Assembly: GCF_000002235.5 (NCBI RefSeq)
Contig: NW_022145552.1
Coordinates: 1,619,501-1,683,500, forward strand
Length of the DNA stretch: 64,000 bases
Origin: Strongylocentrotus purpuratus
Taxonomy: Eukaryota; Echinodermata; Echinoidea; Camarodonta; Strongylocentrotidae
Direction: 5' to 3'
In this document: positions 34,910 through 45,498 of the stretch, in pieces
Numbering within the stretch: position 1 is the stretch's first letter
Layout of the letters: the number at the start of each line of letters is the position of its first letter
The notes under the pieces: model-generated
The model's database searches: none
Seen by the model: the letters and a program-made list of their open reading frames with translations, nothing else
Told to the model about the DNA's origin: nothing
Translations under genes and position numbers: made by a program

Positions 34910-37579
34910 ATGGCTTTCAAACACTCACTGCTTATTCTCCATTTGGTGATCAGTTTAAGCCAAACCTTGCACGGGGTTGCGACATTGGTTCCCTCCAGGA
35001 GCTTACATCTAGATACTTCTCTTCAGGGATGTGATGAGGACTTTGAACGAAAGAAAGTTTTCTGCGGCGACCGAGGGTTCATTTCTGTACCCCAACATCT
35101 TCCAGAGGATACGGAGGGTTTGTACCTTGATAGAAACAACATCAGATCTCTCCTGAACTACTCATTTAGAAGATATCCTCTCATCACCGATCTGGAACTT
35201 TCCCACAACAATATTAGGGTGATAGAATCCACAGCTTTACATCCTCTCAAGGATTTAACGCGCTTGAACATTTCAAACAATATCAACCTTTTGCTTCCAG
35301 GTACAGGCCTCTTCAAATGGGCAAGAAAGCTGTCGCACTTAGATGTGTCTCTATCATACTTGAGATCGATCCCTAATGACATTCTAAAATGGAGTCGAAA
35401 TTTGGATACTGTGAACCTTTTGGGAAACCTACTCACTGTCATAAACATAAGCTCATGTGGCACAGCAAGGCATGTCGACTTGTCTTTTAACATGATAGAA
35501 AACATTACAGAAGATGCTTTTAACTTCGTGTGCAACTCTGATACTTTGGATCTAACAAGAAACTTCATCACATCAGTGGATCAAAACGTAATTGCATCGC
35601 TCCATGTCAGATCATTGATACTCAGTCGGAACGCTTTGACAATCGAGGAACTGAGACACATATTCATCGGTATCTCCCGTTCAGTGATAGAAACATTTTC
35701 ATTCACAAATGGCGCTGATTTGAGCATCGTTCCGAAAGATCTATTTGATCCACTGCGCGATTGTTCTCTTAAAATACTTGACCTCAACAATAATCACCTA
35801 CACGCCCCTTACCCTTTCGTATTTTCGAATCTGACAAGGCTCAGGCAATTTCATCTTCAAAACAACGGTATAGTTACAATCGAACCGAATTTCTTTGAGG
35901 ACATGCACAATTTAAGAAAGTTAGACTTAAACGATAACCGTATTAAAGATATAAACACGTACAATCTTTCATGGACAATAGACTTAACTGAGTTACAGTT
36001 ATCCGGAAATTCTTTGACTGCAATTAGAGAATCTACATTTCGGGGTCTGCATAATTTAACGCTTTTAGATTTGCACTCAAACAAATTGCTCGTCATGTTG
36101 GAGGAGACATCTTTTTTGGAACTTAAAAGCATTCAAAAAATTGATTTGTCACAATGCAATGTCATGGGATTTCAGTTGATGATCCCAAGCTTAAAATCAC
36201 TTTTCCTAAATAATATGAAAACACGCATGATGTTTCTACTACCAACGACGTCCTTTAAAAATGTAGAACTCCTGGAACGTTTGGAGATGATACACTCGAG
36301 GCTTTTGATTGGTAACCTGTGGAACCCACGCAAGAATGTCTCTCTTTTCGACGGATTGTTCAATATTACAGCTTTGGATCTGAGCAAAAATCCGATATAC
36401 AGCGCTACACGGAATACAGAGGATCTGCCTCCCGGGGTCCTGCAACAGCTTTCCGCTTTACACAATCTTTCTCTAGAAGACTGCAACCTTTCTAAACTTC
36501 ATCCACAAGCCTTCACAGGGTTGAAATCACTTCGGCTTCTAATACTAAGAAATAACAAACTTAAGCAGCTTCCTGTCGATTTGTTTAAGTCATTAGATCA
36601 AGTAACAAGCATTGATCTTGTTGGTAACGTTTTGACGGACCTTGATGGAGCGATCTTTTTGAGTAATCGAAAGTTAAAAACTCTTCTGCTATCAAGCAAC
36701 AGATTAACACGTCTCGAGCAAAATACTTTTAAACCGCTCTATTCTTCTCTGTTATTCATCGACCTTTCAATGAACACTATCGATTGCAACTGTGATCTAA
36801 GCTGGTTTCCTACATGGCTAAGCGGACCACTTAGCCTCATTGAGGGCGATGACGACGACGACAAAGCCATATGTTCATCGGATTCTTTAGAGCCTTTTCG
36901 GGACGAGTATCTAATTGATTTCGATCCTAAAAAGTTCTGTAGCATCAACATCGCCCTGGTATGTTTGCCTACCCTCGCCATCATCTGTCTGATTTTCATC
37001 GTCGCACTCGTATACCACTACCGGTGGCCGCTGAGGTACAGACTGTTTCTAGTCAAACTGGCAGTTCTTGGCTACAAGGAGATGCGAGACGCTAGGGATC
37101 ATAATGATTATGAGTTTGACTTGAATGTCATATTTTACGATGATGACGAAGAGTGGATTCGCGAACACCTCCGACCGGCTCTCGCAGAACGGCTTCCGCA
37201 TTTTCAGAGGAATGTCTTTGGAGATGCGGACCTCGTCCTGGGAATGCATTACTTAGAGTCTGTTGACTACGTGGTGAGTCATAGTTACAAGACCATCATA
37301 GTGCTCAGCAGTGCTGCTGTGCTTGATCGCTGGTTCATACTCAAGTTCCGTACAGCCATGGACCACGTGAGTGACACTCTGACTGAATTCGTTGTCGTGG
37401 TCTTTCTCGAAGACATCCCAGATGATGAAATGCCATTCTTGGCGAGGTTGTACCTCAGTGATGGCAGACCATATATTCATTGGACTGAGGGCTTAAGAGG
37501 ACAGGAGTATTTCTTCGATAAATTGACAACAAATCTTACCATCAATCTCCGGACCAACGACAGGATCCCCAACGAGTAA
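34910..37579 (+). CDS. Toll-like receptor, single coding exon, 889 aa
   Basis: A transmembrane innate immune receptor; it would sense microbial ligands outside the cell or in endosomes and signal through TIR-TIR contacts with adaptors such as MyD88. Layout: signal peptide about 1-25; N-terminal cysteine pair C41/C52; about 23 leucine-rich repeats to about 620 (for example LKILDLNNNHLHAPYPFVF); C-terminal cap with C626, C628, C655 and C677; membrane helix about 679-702; TIR domain about 734-870. The first ATG is followed directly by a hydrophobic leader, which supports the start. Length and absence of introns fit the sea urchin TLR family. Oddities: TIR box 1 reads FDLNVIFYDDDE rather than the usual YDAF.SY; the box 2 / BB-loop region reads GDADLVLGM, with Leu777 where most TLRs have proline; box 3 reads YFF rather than FW; and the cap contains DDDDDK (647-652). 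No frame breaks. A receptor class or ligand cannot be assigned from sequence alone. Confidence 0.95.
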   Translation: MAFKHSLLILHLVISLSQTLHGVATLVPSRSLHLDTSLQGCDEDFERKKVFCGDRGFISVPQHLPEDTEGLYLDRNNIRSLLNYSFRRYPLITDLELSHNNIRVIESTALHPLKDLTRLNISNNINLLLPGTGLFKWARKLSHLDVSLSYLRSIPNDILKWSRNLDTVNLLGNLLTVINISSCGTARHVDLSFNMIENITEDAFNFVCNSDTLDLTRNFITSVDQNVIASLHVRSLILSRNALTIEELRHIFIGISRSVIETFSFTNGADLSIVPKDLFDPLRDCSLKILDLNNNHLHAPYPFVFSNLTRLRQFHLQNNGIVTIEPNFFEDMHNLRKLDLNDNRIKDINTYNLSWTIDLTELQLSGNSLTAIRESTFRGLHNLTLLDLHSNKLLVMLEETSFLELKSIQKIDLSQCNVMGFQLMIPSLKSLFLNNMKTRMMFLLPTTSFKNVELLERLEMIHSRLLIGNLWNPRKNVSLFDGLFNITALDLSKNPIYSATRNTEDLPPGVLQQLSALHNLSLEDCNLSKLHPQAFTGLKSLRLLILRNNKLKQLPVDLFKSLDQVTSIDLVGNVLTDLDGAIFLSNRKLKTLLLSSNRLTRLEQNTFKPLYSSLLFIDLSMNTIDCNCDLSWFPTWLSGPLSLIEGDDDDDKAICSSDSLEPFRDEYLIDFDPKKFCSINIALVCLPTLAIICLIFIVALVYHYRWPLRYRLFLVKLAVLGYKEMRDARDHNDYEFDLNVIFYDDDEEWIREHLRPALAERLPHFQRNVFGDADLVLGMHYLESVDYVVSHSYKTIIVLSSAAVLDRWFILKFRTAMDHVSDTLTEFVVVVFLEDIPDDEMPFLARLYLSDGRPYIHWTEGLRGQEYFFDKLTTNLTINLRTNDRIPNE

Positions 37580-38000
37580 TTAGAATGTGACACATGTTTC
37601 AATTTAGGGATGTTTTGCGTGTATAGTGCACTCTCTTTTGACTGTTATATACCTACATCTTGGAAATTTTCCTGTGACTGTGGACATTGCACTTTTTTCG
37701 ACGGTATGTGAACAAAATTAATGTCGAGATATATTCGTTCTTCGTCTTTTTTAATCAAATATTTTAGCGAATTTATATTTCAAATTTGGACATTCTGCGC
37801 GGGCGCGTTCGCAGGAGGGGGGGGGGGGTGTTTTGGGGGTTAACCCCCCCCCCTCAAAATTTTTTAATAGTTAAAAAAAAAAAAAAAAAATCGGCGCGAT
37901 TTAAATTTTGCGTCCGCCACTTCCTGACTATCTCTCGTCCTATCTGTATTATTATTCTTTTTTATAAATGATTTCAATTGATCGTTTCCCCGATCAACAA
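37580..38000 (+). other. TLR 3' flank with a hAT-like MITE remnant
   Basis: No canonical AATAAA or ATTAAA signal is seen in the first 400 bases after the stop. At 37793-37925, GCGGGCGCGTTCGCAGGAG plus a G-run, GGCGCGATTTAAA and TTGCGTCCGCCACTT form a remnant related to 33770-33967, so the same element family flanks the gene on both sides. An A-run of about 17 lies at 37874-37891. The 3' end of the transcript may lie within or beyond this insertion. Confidence 0.5.
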
Positions 38001-39285
38001 ACCTACATGACTTTGTATATCCACTTTTATTCACTCTCCACCCCTCCCCCTTTCTCTTTTTCTCTTTCCTGCTCTCTCATTTTCTCAATCCCTTCTTTTC
38101 CCACTTGTTCTCTCCTCCAACGACCAAAGGTTTGTGTTCCATATCTTATTACTTTGCCGGATACATGTACACATCTTCCTTGAACTTTTGTCCAGTTCAC
38201 TTGTCTTCTTCCCCTCTCGAATCGATCACTTTCATTCGCTGAGCCCTGCTTTTAAGACCGCTGAAGAGATAACTCATCCCTCTATATACTACTTATTCCA
38301 TTCGCGATTCTAGATGAATACATGCACGTGTACATTAATCTATAATCAAATATTTTCAGGGGGATATTTGCAGTGGTCTACAAAAGTGCCTTCATTGACA
38401 GGACAGAAAAAGACGTTTAACCAATATTGGTATTTACTAGTTTTCTCGATGTCCCATTCATTTCCCCATTCATTTCCAACAAACATTAATTGCTTCTAAA
38501 ATGTAAAGTAGGCTAGCTTGGAACCTTGAAGATATCTGTATTCCACCCCTGAAGAAAATAACTAGGACATGAACTTAACACATTGAGGATAAAAAGTTCA
38601 ATTACGTAGCCTCAACTTCCAACGATCTTCGATAGAATTACCTATTACGTGTACTCGTCTCATTATGCATTGCATCTGAAATATCACCAAGTCTTGTAAT
38701 CAAATATATGATGGCGTTCTTGTATGGTACGATCTAATTTAGATGGTCGAAGAGATTGCCCCAAATACGTCGGAAATAAACCCCCATTTAACCTGTCTAA
38801 CTCCTTTTTCACGAATATTTATCCTTATGGGAAGTCTTATTCCAGTTTTTCATTTTACACCAGTTTTTTTCTCCATTAGTGCCACTTTGTGTCACCCTCA
38901 TCCACGCGATTCGATTTTGTCATTTTTAAAGTTCTTTTAACGTATTGGATGTTATGTACATACTAGAGATTTGCTCATACATGTTTGATTTTATATATTT
39001 TGTCTAGATCTGTAGAAAAAAGGGCCAAATTTACTGTGTCATTTTCAACTCGATCTTGCCCGTATAATCTGATGATAGCGGTTGTTTCTTGTCAGCTTAT
39101 TTTTTCCCCAGTACCCAACGTTAAATATTTTGTCATATTCACAAGCCTCCTTAAACACGTTTTCGATTTTATTAAGATCAACTTCGTACAATAAAGACAT
39201 TCTTAAGTGTTCTATGATGGTTTACAGGTTGATTTCTAGCTATTTTTCTTATCGGTATGTGAGTTAAATGGTGGGGGATAATACA
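38001..39285. other. non-coding stretch, nothing recognised
   Basis: Pyrimidine-biased at 38035-38120. The frames at 38314-38499, 38743-38940 and 38985-39267 show no motifs and are of chance length. Confidence 0.4.
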
Positions 39286-39506
39286 ATGACAATGGGCACT
39301 TATATATCGCTCATATCGATCATGCAGTGGCTCTCATGTCGCTTTGACATTAACAGCCAAGCCGCCGAAGTAACTTGCGCTCGAGCATATCGGGTACCCA
39401 TATACACCTGGATGGAGAGTGGCAAATGTAGATTAATGTCTTACCAAAGGACGATAATAATGGGTGGATTAGTGTCGGGCGACTTATCCACTATAGACCA
39501 CAACTC
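39286..39506 (-). repeat. tRNA-derived SINE, decayed (family C, copy 1)
   Basis: Reads on the minus strand. The tRNA-like head, at the higher-coordinate end, is badly eroded: the complement of GGGCGACTTATCCACTATAG corresponds to an A-box region. The body contains GAGTGGCAAATGTAGATTAA and TACCCATATACACCTGGATG, which match words in the better copy at 62280-62518. The words are what tie the two copies together. Confidence 0.55.
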
Positions 39507-39749
39507 AATTTGTAATAGTGTCATAATTTTATATAGAGGGGTGGGAAGAGGGGAATCGACCCATTGTTAACATCATTTTTTTTGTATTATTTTGTCTTAT
39601 ATTCATGCAAGTTTAGATCTTTTTATCTCACATTTATCTGGTGATGGCGTTTATTTATTGTGAGTTTCTTTTTTAATACGCCCCCGTTAAAACGTTTCCG
39701 ATTTGTTGATTCCTGTCTGTTAGTTTTTCCCCCTAAACGAATTTCATTC

Positions 39750-40240
39750 ATTAAAAACCGCTGACTTAAGGAATGTTCTTGGAAATCTGGGAACACTAAT
39801 TCACATCTTTAACAAGTTGTGATTAGCTTTCAAAATTCATTTGAAAGTCCTCGTTCGTTCTTTTTTCTTTAAACTAATTTCTTTCAATAAACCTGTCGAA
39901 TCATTAAAAGATGGTATCGCTTGTCACATCAAGGTTTTTTCCTATCTTTAAACATTGTGATTAACGTTCACGTTGTAGTAGACAGACCTCATCCTTTCAA
40001 TTTTCAAACGAATTGCATCAATGAAACCGTTACCTTACGGAATCTTATTGGAAATCACAGTAACACTGATTCACATCTTCAAAAAGTTGTGATTAGCCTG
40101 TCAGAATTTCCTGGAAGGTCTTCGTGCATTCATTTATATTCATGGCATTCATTCATATAAAAATGATATTCGAAATCACAGTAACATAATTCCTCATCTT
40201 TGAAATCTGTGATTAGCTTTCAGAATTCGGTGGTGAGGCC
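39750..40240. repeat. diverged tandem repeat, three units
   Basis: Three related blocks near 39760-39860, 40025-40130 and 40166-40235 share (T)GGAAATC..GG/AGTAACA(C)T(A/G)ATTC.CATCTT and AAGTTGTGATTAGC.TTCA(A/G)AATT(C). Spacing between equivalent points is about 265 and then about 120 bases, so units are unequal or one is shortened. It is non-coding. The frame at 40194-40544 on the minus strand overlaps the last unit and has no motif. Confidence 0.6.
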
Positions 40241-41750
40241 AAGTTGTCCCTTGAAAATAATCCCCAGTTCCAGTACACCACCCAATAAATCGCGGCCATG
40301 TAACGTTGTAATCATTTTGACAGCTCCAACGCGGATGAGAGGAGCGACAAGTTTGTAATATCATCCGTTGCCGTGACAACATGAGATGAAATTTTTCATG
40401 CCTGCGCTCCTGACGTCGACACATATATACTGTGAGTGACAGGTCGTGTTCGACCAAACATATATTCGCTCTTTTAAAGAATGAGGAATAGGTTATATTC
40501 GCTTTAGAAAATAAGATCGTGGCGCTGCCGCTGATGTTGATCAAAGCTATTCAGCCACTTCAATCGGCCTATTTCCTTTGCCGGTGTTTAAGGTGGAATG
40601 TCCATCTCGTAATTCAGTAAGCATTACAAACAAAATAATGAAGGTCGTTCAACCATTTTCATTTTTTGCAACTTATGAATGAACAGTGCTGTCTAAACAC
40701 CTGATCCAAATCAAGCAACATTTTTCGTTGAGTAGATTTTCCTTGCATTTACTCAGCACTTCGCACGCTGTGTGTTATCAGTATACTCCCAAAAGAATAT
40801 TTGGGAACCATAATTATTATATTTAAACAAATCCGTTAAAACAAATTAGCTACTAAAAATGACTAACAATCCACTGTTATTGAATATCTTTTGGGGGTTA
40901 ATTCTGAAACGTTTTTAAAGGACAGTGGTGCAACAGATTATGTTTTAGCTTGCCAGTCAATAGTGATAATATCTTTTTTAGGTTGTACGGGCATATTGCA
41001 GAGAGGCTGTGGTTTCCGTTCTGATAGTACAGGCGTAATGATATTGAATACCCATTTATTCACTATATTTGATACTTCTTTGAATTAGCCGTTTGATTTA
41101 TAAACTAGATATCTCACACTCGTACCATTTAAATGACGAAAAAAAGGAGGGAAAGTAAGTAAATGAAAATGAATCCCGCACAGTAATCTCTTCGCTTATT
41201 TACATCAACCTTTGATAATTAAGAACCAGTAGCCAGTCCTGTTATATTTGGTACGGACGATACGTTTAGATAAGGAGTGTAGATTGTATTAAGCGCTGAA
41301 ACACAAGCAAAAAAAAAAACCGATGCTCAGATCAGTGAGACTACTATACGTTTATACCTTTGTATTCTAATTACGATCTGCTAGGTCTATAATGGAATAT
41401 GATTATGTCTGATCTATAACTTCAATTAGCGCATCTATTAAACACACATTTCGTCCTACTATGTTATCATTATCCGCTTATTTCACGCACGGTTCGAATT
41501 TGACAAGAATCTCGCTTTTATTCCCCAACAAACCATTTGTAAATGGGCCGTCTGACCTCTGTAATAATGGAAGTAGGTTAATTGAGATGAACAGACTGCG
41601 TGGATAGGAACGTACTTTCACGGGGACCAGAATAGATAAAGACTGATCTGGTAAACAAGGAATAACGGGTCGGAAACAGGGCACGCACTGGGGGTAATGA
41701 CAACGGATGGGGGTTAGCATGGATCTGGTAGACTGTAAGAAGGGAGGGAG
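40241..41750. other. non-coding stretch, nothing recognised
   Basis: No domain, RNA gene or known repeat was identified. Confidence 0.4.
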
Positions 41751-41764
41751 CGAATTGATAGGGA

Positions 41765-41811
41765 GATGGTAAGAAAGAGGGAGAGAGAAAGACAGATAAA
41801 GATAGGGAGAT

Positions 41812-41849
<38 letters not shown>

Positions 41850-41897
41850 AGAGAAAAAGAGAGAAAAAAAGAGAGAGAAAGAGAACGAGAGAAAGAG

Positions 41898-41931
<34 letters not shown>

Positions 41932-42053
41932 AGAGAAGGAGAAAGAAGAGAGAGACAGAGAGAGAGAGAGAAGGAAGGGGTGGAATAGAGAGGCGAGGGA
42001 GAAAAGAGCGAGAACAAATAAAAAAAACAAATTAGGGGAAAGAGAAAGAGAGT

Positions 42054-42091
<38 letters not shown>

Positions 42092-42283
42092 TAAAGATAG
42101 AGAGAAAGAGGAGAGAGAGAAAAAAGAGAAAAAGAGAGAGAGAAAAAAGAGAGAGAAAGAGATCGAGAGAATGAGAGAAGGAGAAAGAAGAAAGAGAGAG
42201 AGAGAGAAAGAGAAGGAAGGGGTGGAATAGAGAGGCGAGGGAGAAAAGAGAGAGAACAAATGAAAAAAGAGAAATTAGGGGAA

Positions 42284-42338
<55 letters not shown>

Positions 42339-42350
42339 CGAGAGAGAACA
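41765..42350. repeat. (GA)n block with about 240-bp internal duplication
   Basis: The purine-rich unit containing GAAGGAAGGGGTGGAATAGA then GGCGAGGGAGAAAAGAG and AATTAGGGGAAAGAGA occurs at about 41970-42050 and 42210-42290. The 75-258 residue frames across it on both strands are low-complexity artefacts. Confidence 0.85.
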
Positions 42351-43128
42351 ACAAGACGATGTAAACAGAGAAAGGTAGTAGGATATATTATGTTTGTCTC
42401 ATGGTCTGTCAGTTTTGTCGGCCGTCAGTATCATTGAACCATCTGACAAATTTCAGACTGACTGCGAGACCGGCAACGTAGGTCTGCAGGTCTACTTGTC
42501 CTCTTAACGGGATCAATCAATCGGACTCATTTCCTTTGTTGTATATCTCCAAATGTATTATCATTATTATCTAGTGAATATCATTACTTATCTATTGCTC
42601 AATAAGGGATTTACCAAAATTCAAGTCTACCTTTAAACCTGATTTCCAGACCGCATGGATTAACTCGACAGACGCTTACCTGGTAGGGGTCTCGGTGACA
42701 TTCAAACAAGGTTGAGTCTGGCCTCACTAAAAGCCTGCAAATGGATTGTTCATGCCGAGTTTCTACATAAAACCAACTATCACAGCACCTATGCCTAAAC
42801 AGCTCCAATGATTCCTGTACATGTAATGAAGAGTTATGTATCCTTTTTTTAATGGGGATACGTCTTTGTATTTGAATATCTAATAGCATACTGATGGACA
42901 TTTTATATGTAGCAAGTATTGAACACTTATCATCACAGCAGTAATTTCCTTTGGCAATGCATATATCTACATTAATTTGCCGCTCTCTACCCGGGTGAAG
43001 CGAATAGGTACCCGGTAGGAATACATTCATTTTAGAGGCCAGTTTTAACTTAAACGAAAAATCATTATTTTCTTGGGTGAAAGACGTAAGGATGTTTGGT
43101 CCATTTGCGGTGGTGGGGGCGGGGTGAA

Positions 43129-43162
<34 letters not shown>

Positions 43163-43539
43163 GGTGCGTCGATACTGCTTCTGATATTTCCTATTCAGTT
43201 CAACAATGAATGAAGAGAATAAAAGCAAGCACGCGGTATTTTATGTGTGGACTTTCACTTTATTAGGGCCTCCACAACTTACATCGACTTGCGTCGCGAA
43301 TCGGGGATTAAAATGTAGATTATACTACTTACCGTATTATCTTAGGGTGACTTGTTTATAGAGAAACGACCTACTTTTAAGTGAACCTCACATAAAAGGT
43401 TTTGCATAAACGAACAATTTACTAACGTCACTAGAAATCCGCAGAAACCGTAGAACTTTAAAACCAGTCAATATACAAGGTATGTACCTTTTTAGAGGTC
43501 GACTTTTTTGTGTGCAGCGCAAGCAACAGATATTTGGAA

Positions 43540-43585
<46 letters not shown>

Positions 43586-44850
43586 AGAGAGGTGAGAAAA
43601 TGTACAATTCCTGACGCTTTTGTTGGAATATAATAAAGTGAAGTTTAATAGTGTTCAGATCATCTTAGATAAATAATCATCACGTTTGTTGTTTCCTTGT
43701 TTAAGATTCGGTCGAAATATAACGCTTCAGAAAAGAGCGATGGCCATATTTTTCCCATCACATTATAATCCTTTTTTTAGCCTGTGCCCACCCTACCAAA
43801 ATGTTCCGACGCCTGCGTCCGTCTAACACATCAGTTATCTACAGTAGATGTTAACGCATTATTTTGTATTAAAGAAATTTTAATTTAAAAAAAGGCTTCG
43901 GGGAGAAAGTTGGCCAGTATTTTGATGTGAACATAGGACAAAATATTGATTTAAAAAAAAAATCGAGTTTAAAATGCGAGAAAGCTGGTTCGATTTCCAC
44001 AATAGAATAGATTAAGTCGAATTTTTTTTAGCGCCCTTCGTAAACATCCCTTCTATACACGAAAGCAAAACACTAGTCATGTTATCCTCATGTAGTAAAT
44101 GAAACTAATTGTATTGGAGCTTTTCTTATGGATGCACTAGCCGTTTAGTCCATTTCCTATAAACTTTCTATTAAAGTATCTCTATTTGTGTTTTCCCTTA
44201 TTTCTTATTGATTGAATAAAGAGGAGAGAGAACTCTCTGTTTCTGAGAATGGGAATGATGATAACGGGAAATACTGTTTGCTCGAGAGAGATTGCCTTAT
44301 CACCAACAAAGTTTTGACATGTAGAATAACAATTTGGGGGGAAATTCACTATTAGATATTGCTTATTCTTTTTAAAAGGCGGTTAAAACTAGATTGTTGT
44401 TTAAGTATTGATAATGTCGTGTGTAATTCTACTATATTCAAGTTTGTGTTTACATGACTGTACACTCAACCAATAATGTGTATTCTTCCATGACCTAGCA
44501 TCGTTTATCTATCCATGAATGAACCTGCACTCAATCAACAGAAGTATTAGTTTTATTGTCTTAAAAGAAAACCAACGCTCCTTCCCTCCCCTTTTCTTTT
44601 TGTTCTCCGCAAGTCACTCTTCTGCTTTAAATTTTTTTATTTTTTTTTATAAAAGTCGAGAACTACGGGCACGTCAAGCTACTTTACTTATTGTGTAGCC
44701 CTCCTGCATCTAATGTATGTTATTCATTATATTTGTTTAATTTCGTATATTTTCTGTATAAAATTAAATACATATGAGATATTTACATACATATTGTATC
44801 AAACCATATATTGATGAAAATGCATGATTAAAACAAAAATGATGCAGAAA
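42351..44850. other. non-coding stretch with long G-run and (GA)n
   Basis: A minus-strand frame at 42611-43030 (139 residues, several cysteines, no recognised domain) is of the length expected by chance in this much DNA. A nearly pure run of about 31 G lies at 43129-43159 after CGGGGTGAA, and (GA)n at 43540-43590. No other feature was recognised. Confidence 0.4.
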
Positions 44851-44851
44851 C

Positions 44852-44888
44852 CATCAAATCAAATCAAATCAAATCAAATCAAATCAAA
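44852..44888 (+). repeat. (AAATC)n microsatellite
   Basis: Seven perfect or near-perfect AAATC units in a row. Confidence 0.9.
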
Positions 44889-45270
44889 ATAACTATTAAA
44901 GGTCACATTATGAAGAATAAAATATATGCAGCAGATAATTGGTGAAAACACAACCAAATCGTATAGCATTTAGTTAACGTCATGGGTCGTCGTTTGCGAG
45001 GACTTAAGCATCAATTTGTTCTTCTTCCCCTCGAGTTACTACCAAGTGACATCCGATTGCCAGTGAGGCATCCAGACTTTCAGGAGATTATTGATCCAAT
45101 TTGTTTCGGTTTTTAGCCGAAAGGTGCGTACCCGAACGTCTCAATACACAAAGCAACTTCAAAGGTGTAGAAGTTATTTATAGAGCGAAGCAAAGGCGAC
45201 GGGATGTTGTAATGGAGGGCAAGGGTGAGATGATAACTATTTTAAAAAGAACAATTTTACTACTTAAACT

Positions 45271-45380
45271 ATACTACTACTACTGCTACTACTACTGCTA
45301 CTACTACTATTACTACTACTCCTACTACTACTAATCTACTACTACTACTACTACTACTACTGCTACTGCTACTACTACTT

Positions 45381-45417
<37 letters not shown>

Positions 45418-45458
45418 AACTACTACTACTACTACTTCTAATACTATACTAATACTTT

Positions 45459-45490
<32 letters not shown>

Positions 45491-45498
45491 TTACTACT
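45271..45498. repeat. (TAC)n trinucleotide microsatellite
   Basis: Long ACT/TAC repeat with scattered interruptions (TGC, CTT, AAT). Poly-tyrosine and poly-valine/serine frames here are artefacts. Confidence 0.9.

Noticed and set aside
35158-37480. Several antisense frames across the TLR gene
   Set aside because: Shadows of the plus-strand coding sequence without motifs.
42611-43030. 139-residue cysteine-containing frame, minus strand
   Set aside because: No recognisable domain, no splice or signal-peptide evidence. At least one chance frame of this length is expected in 64 kb of both strands.
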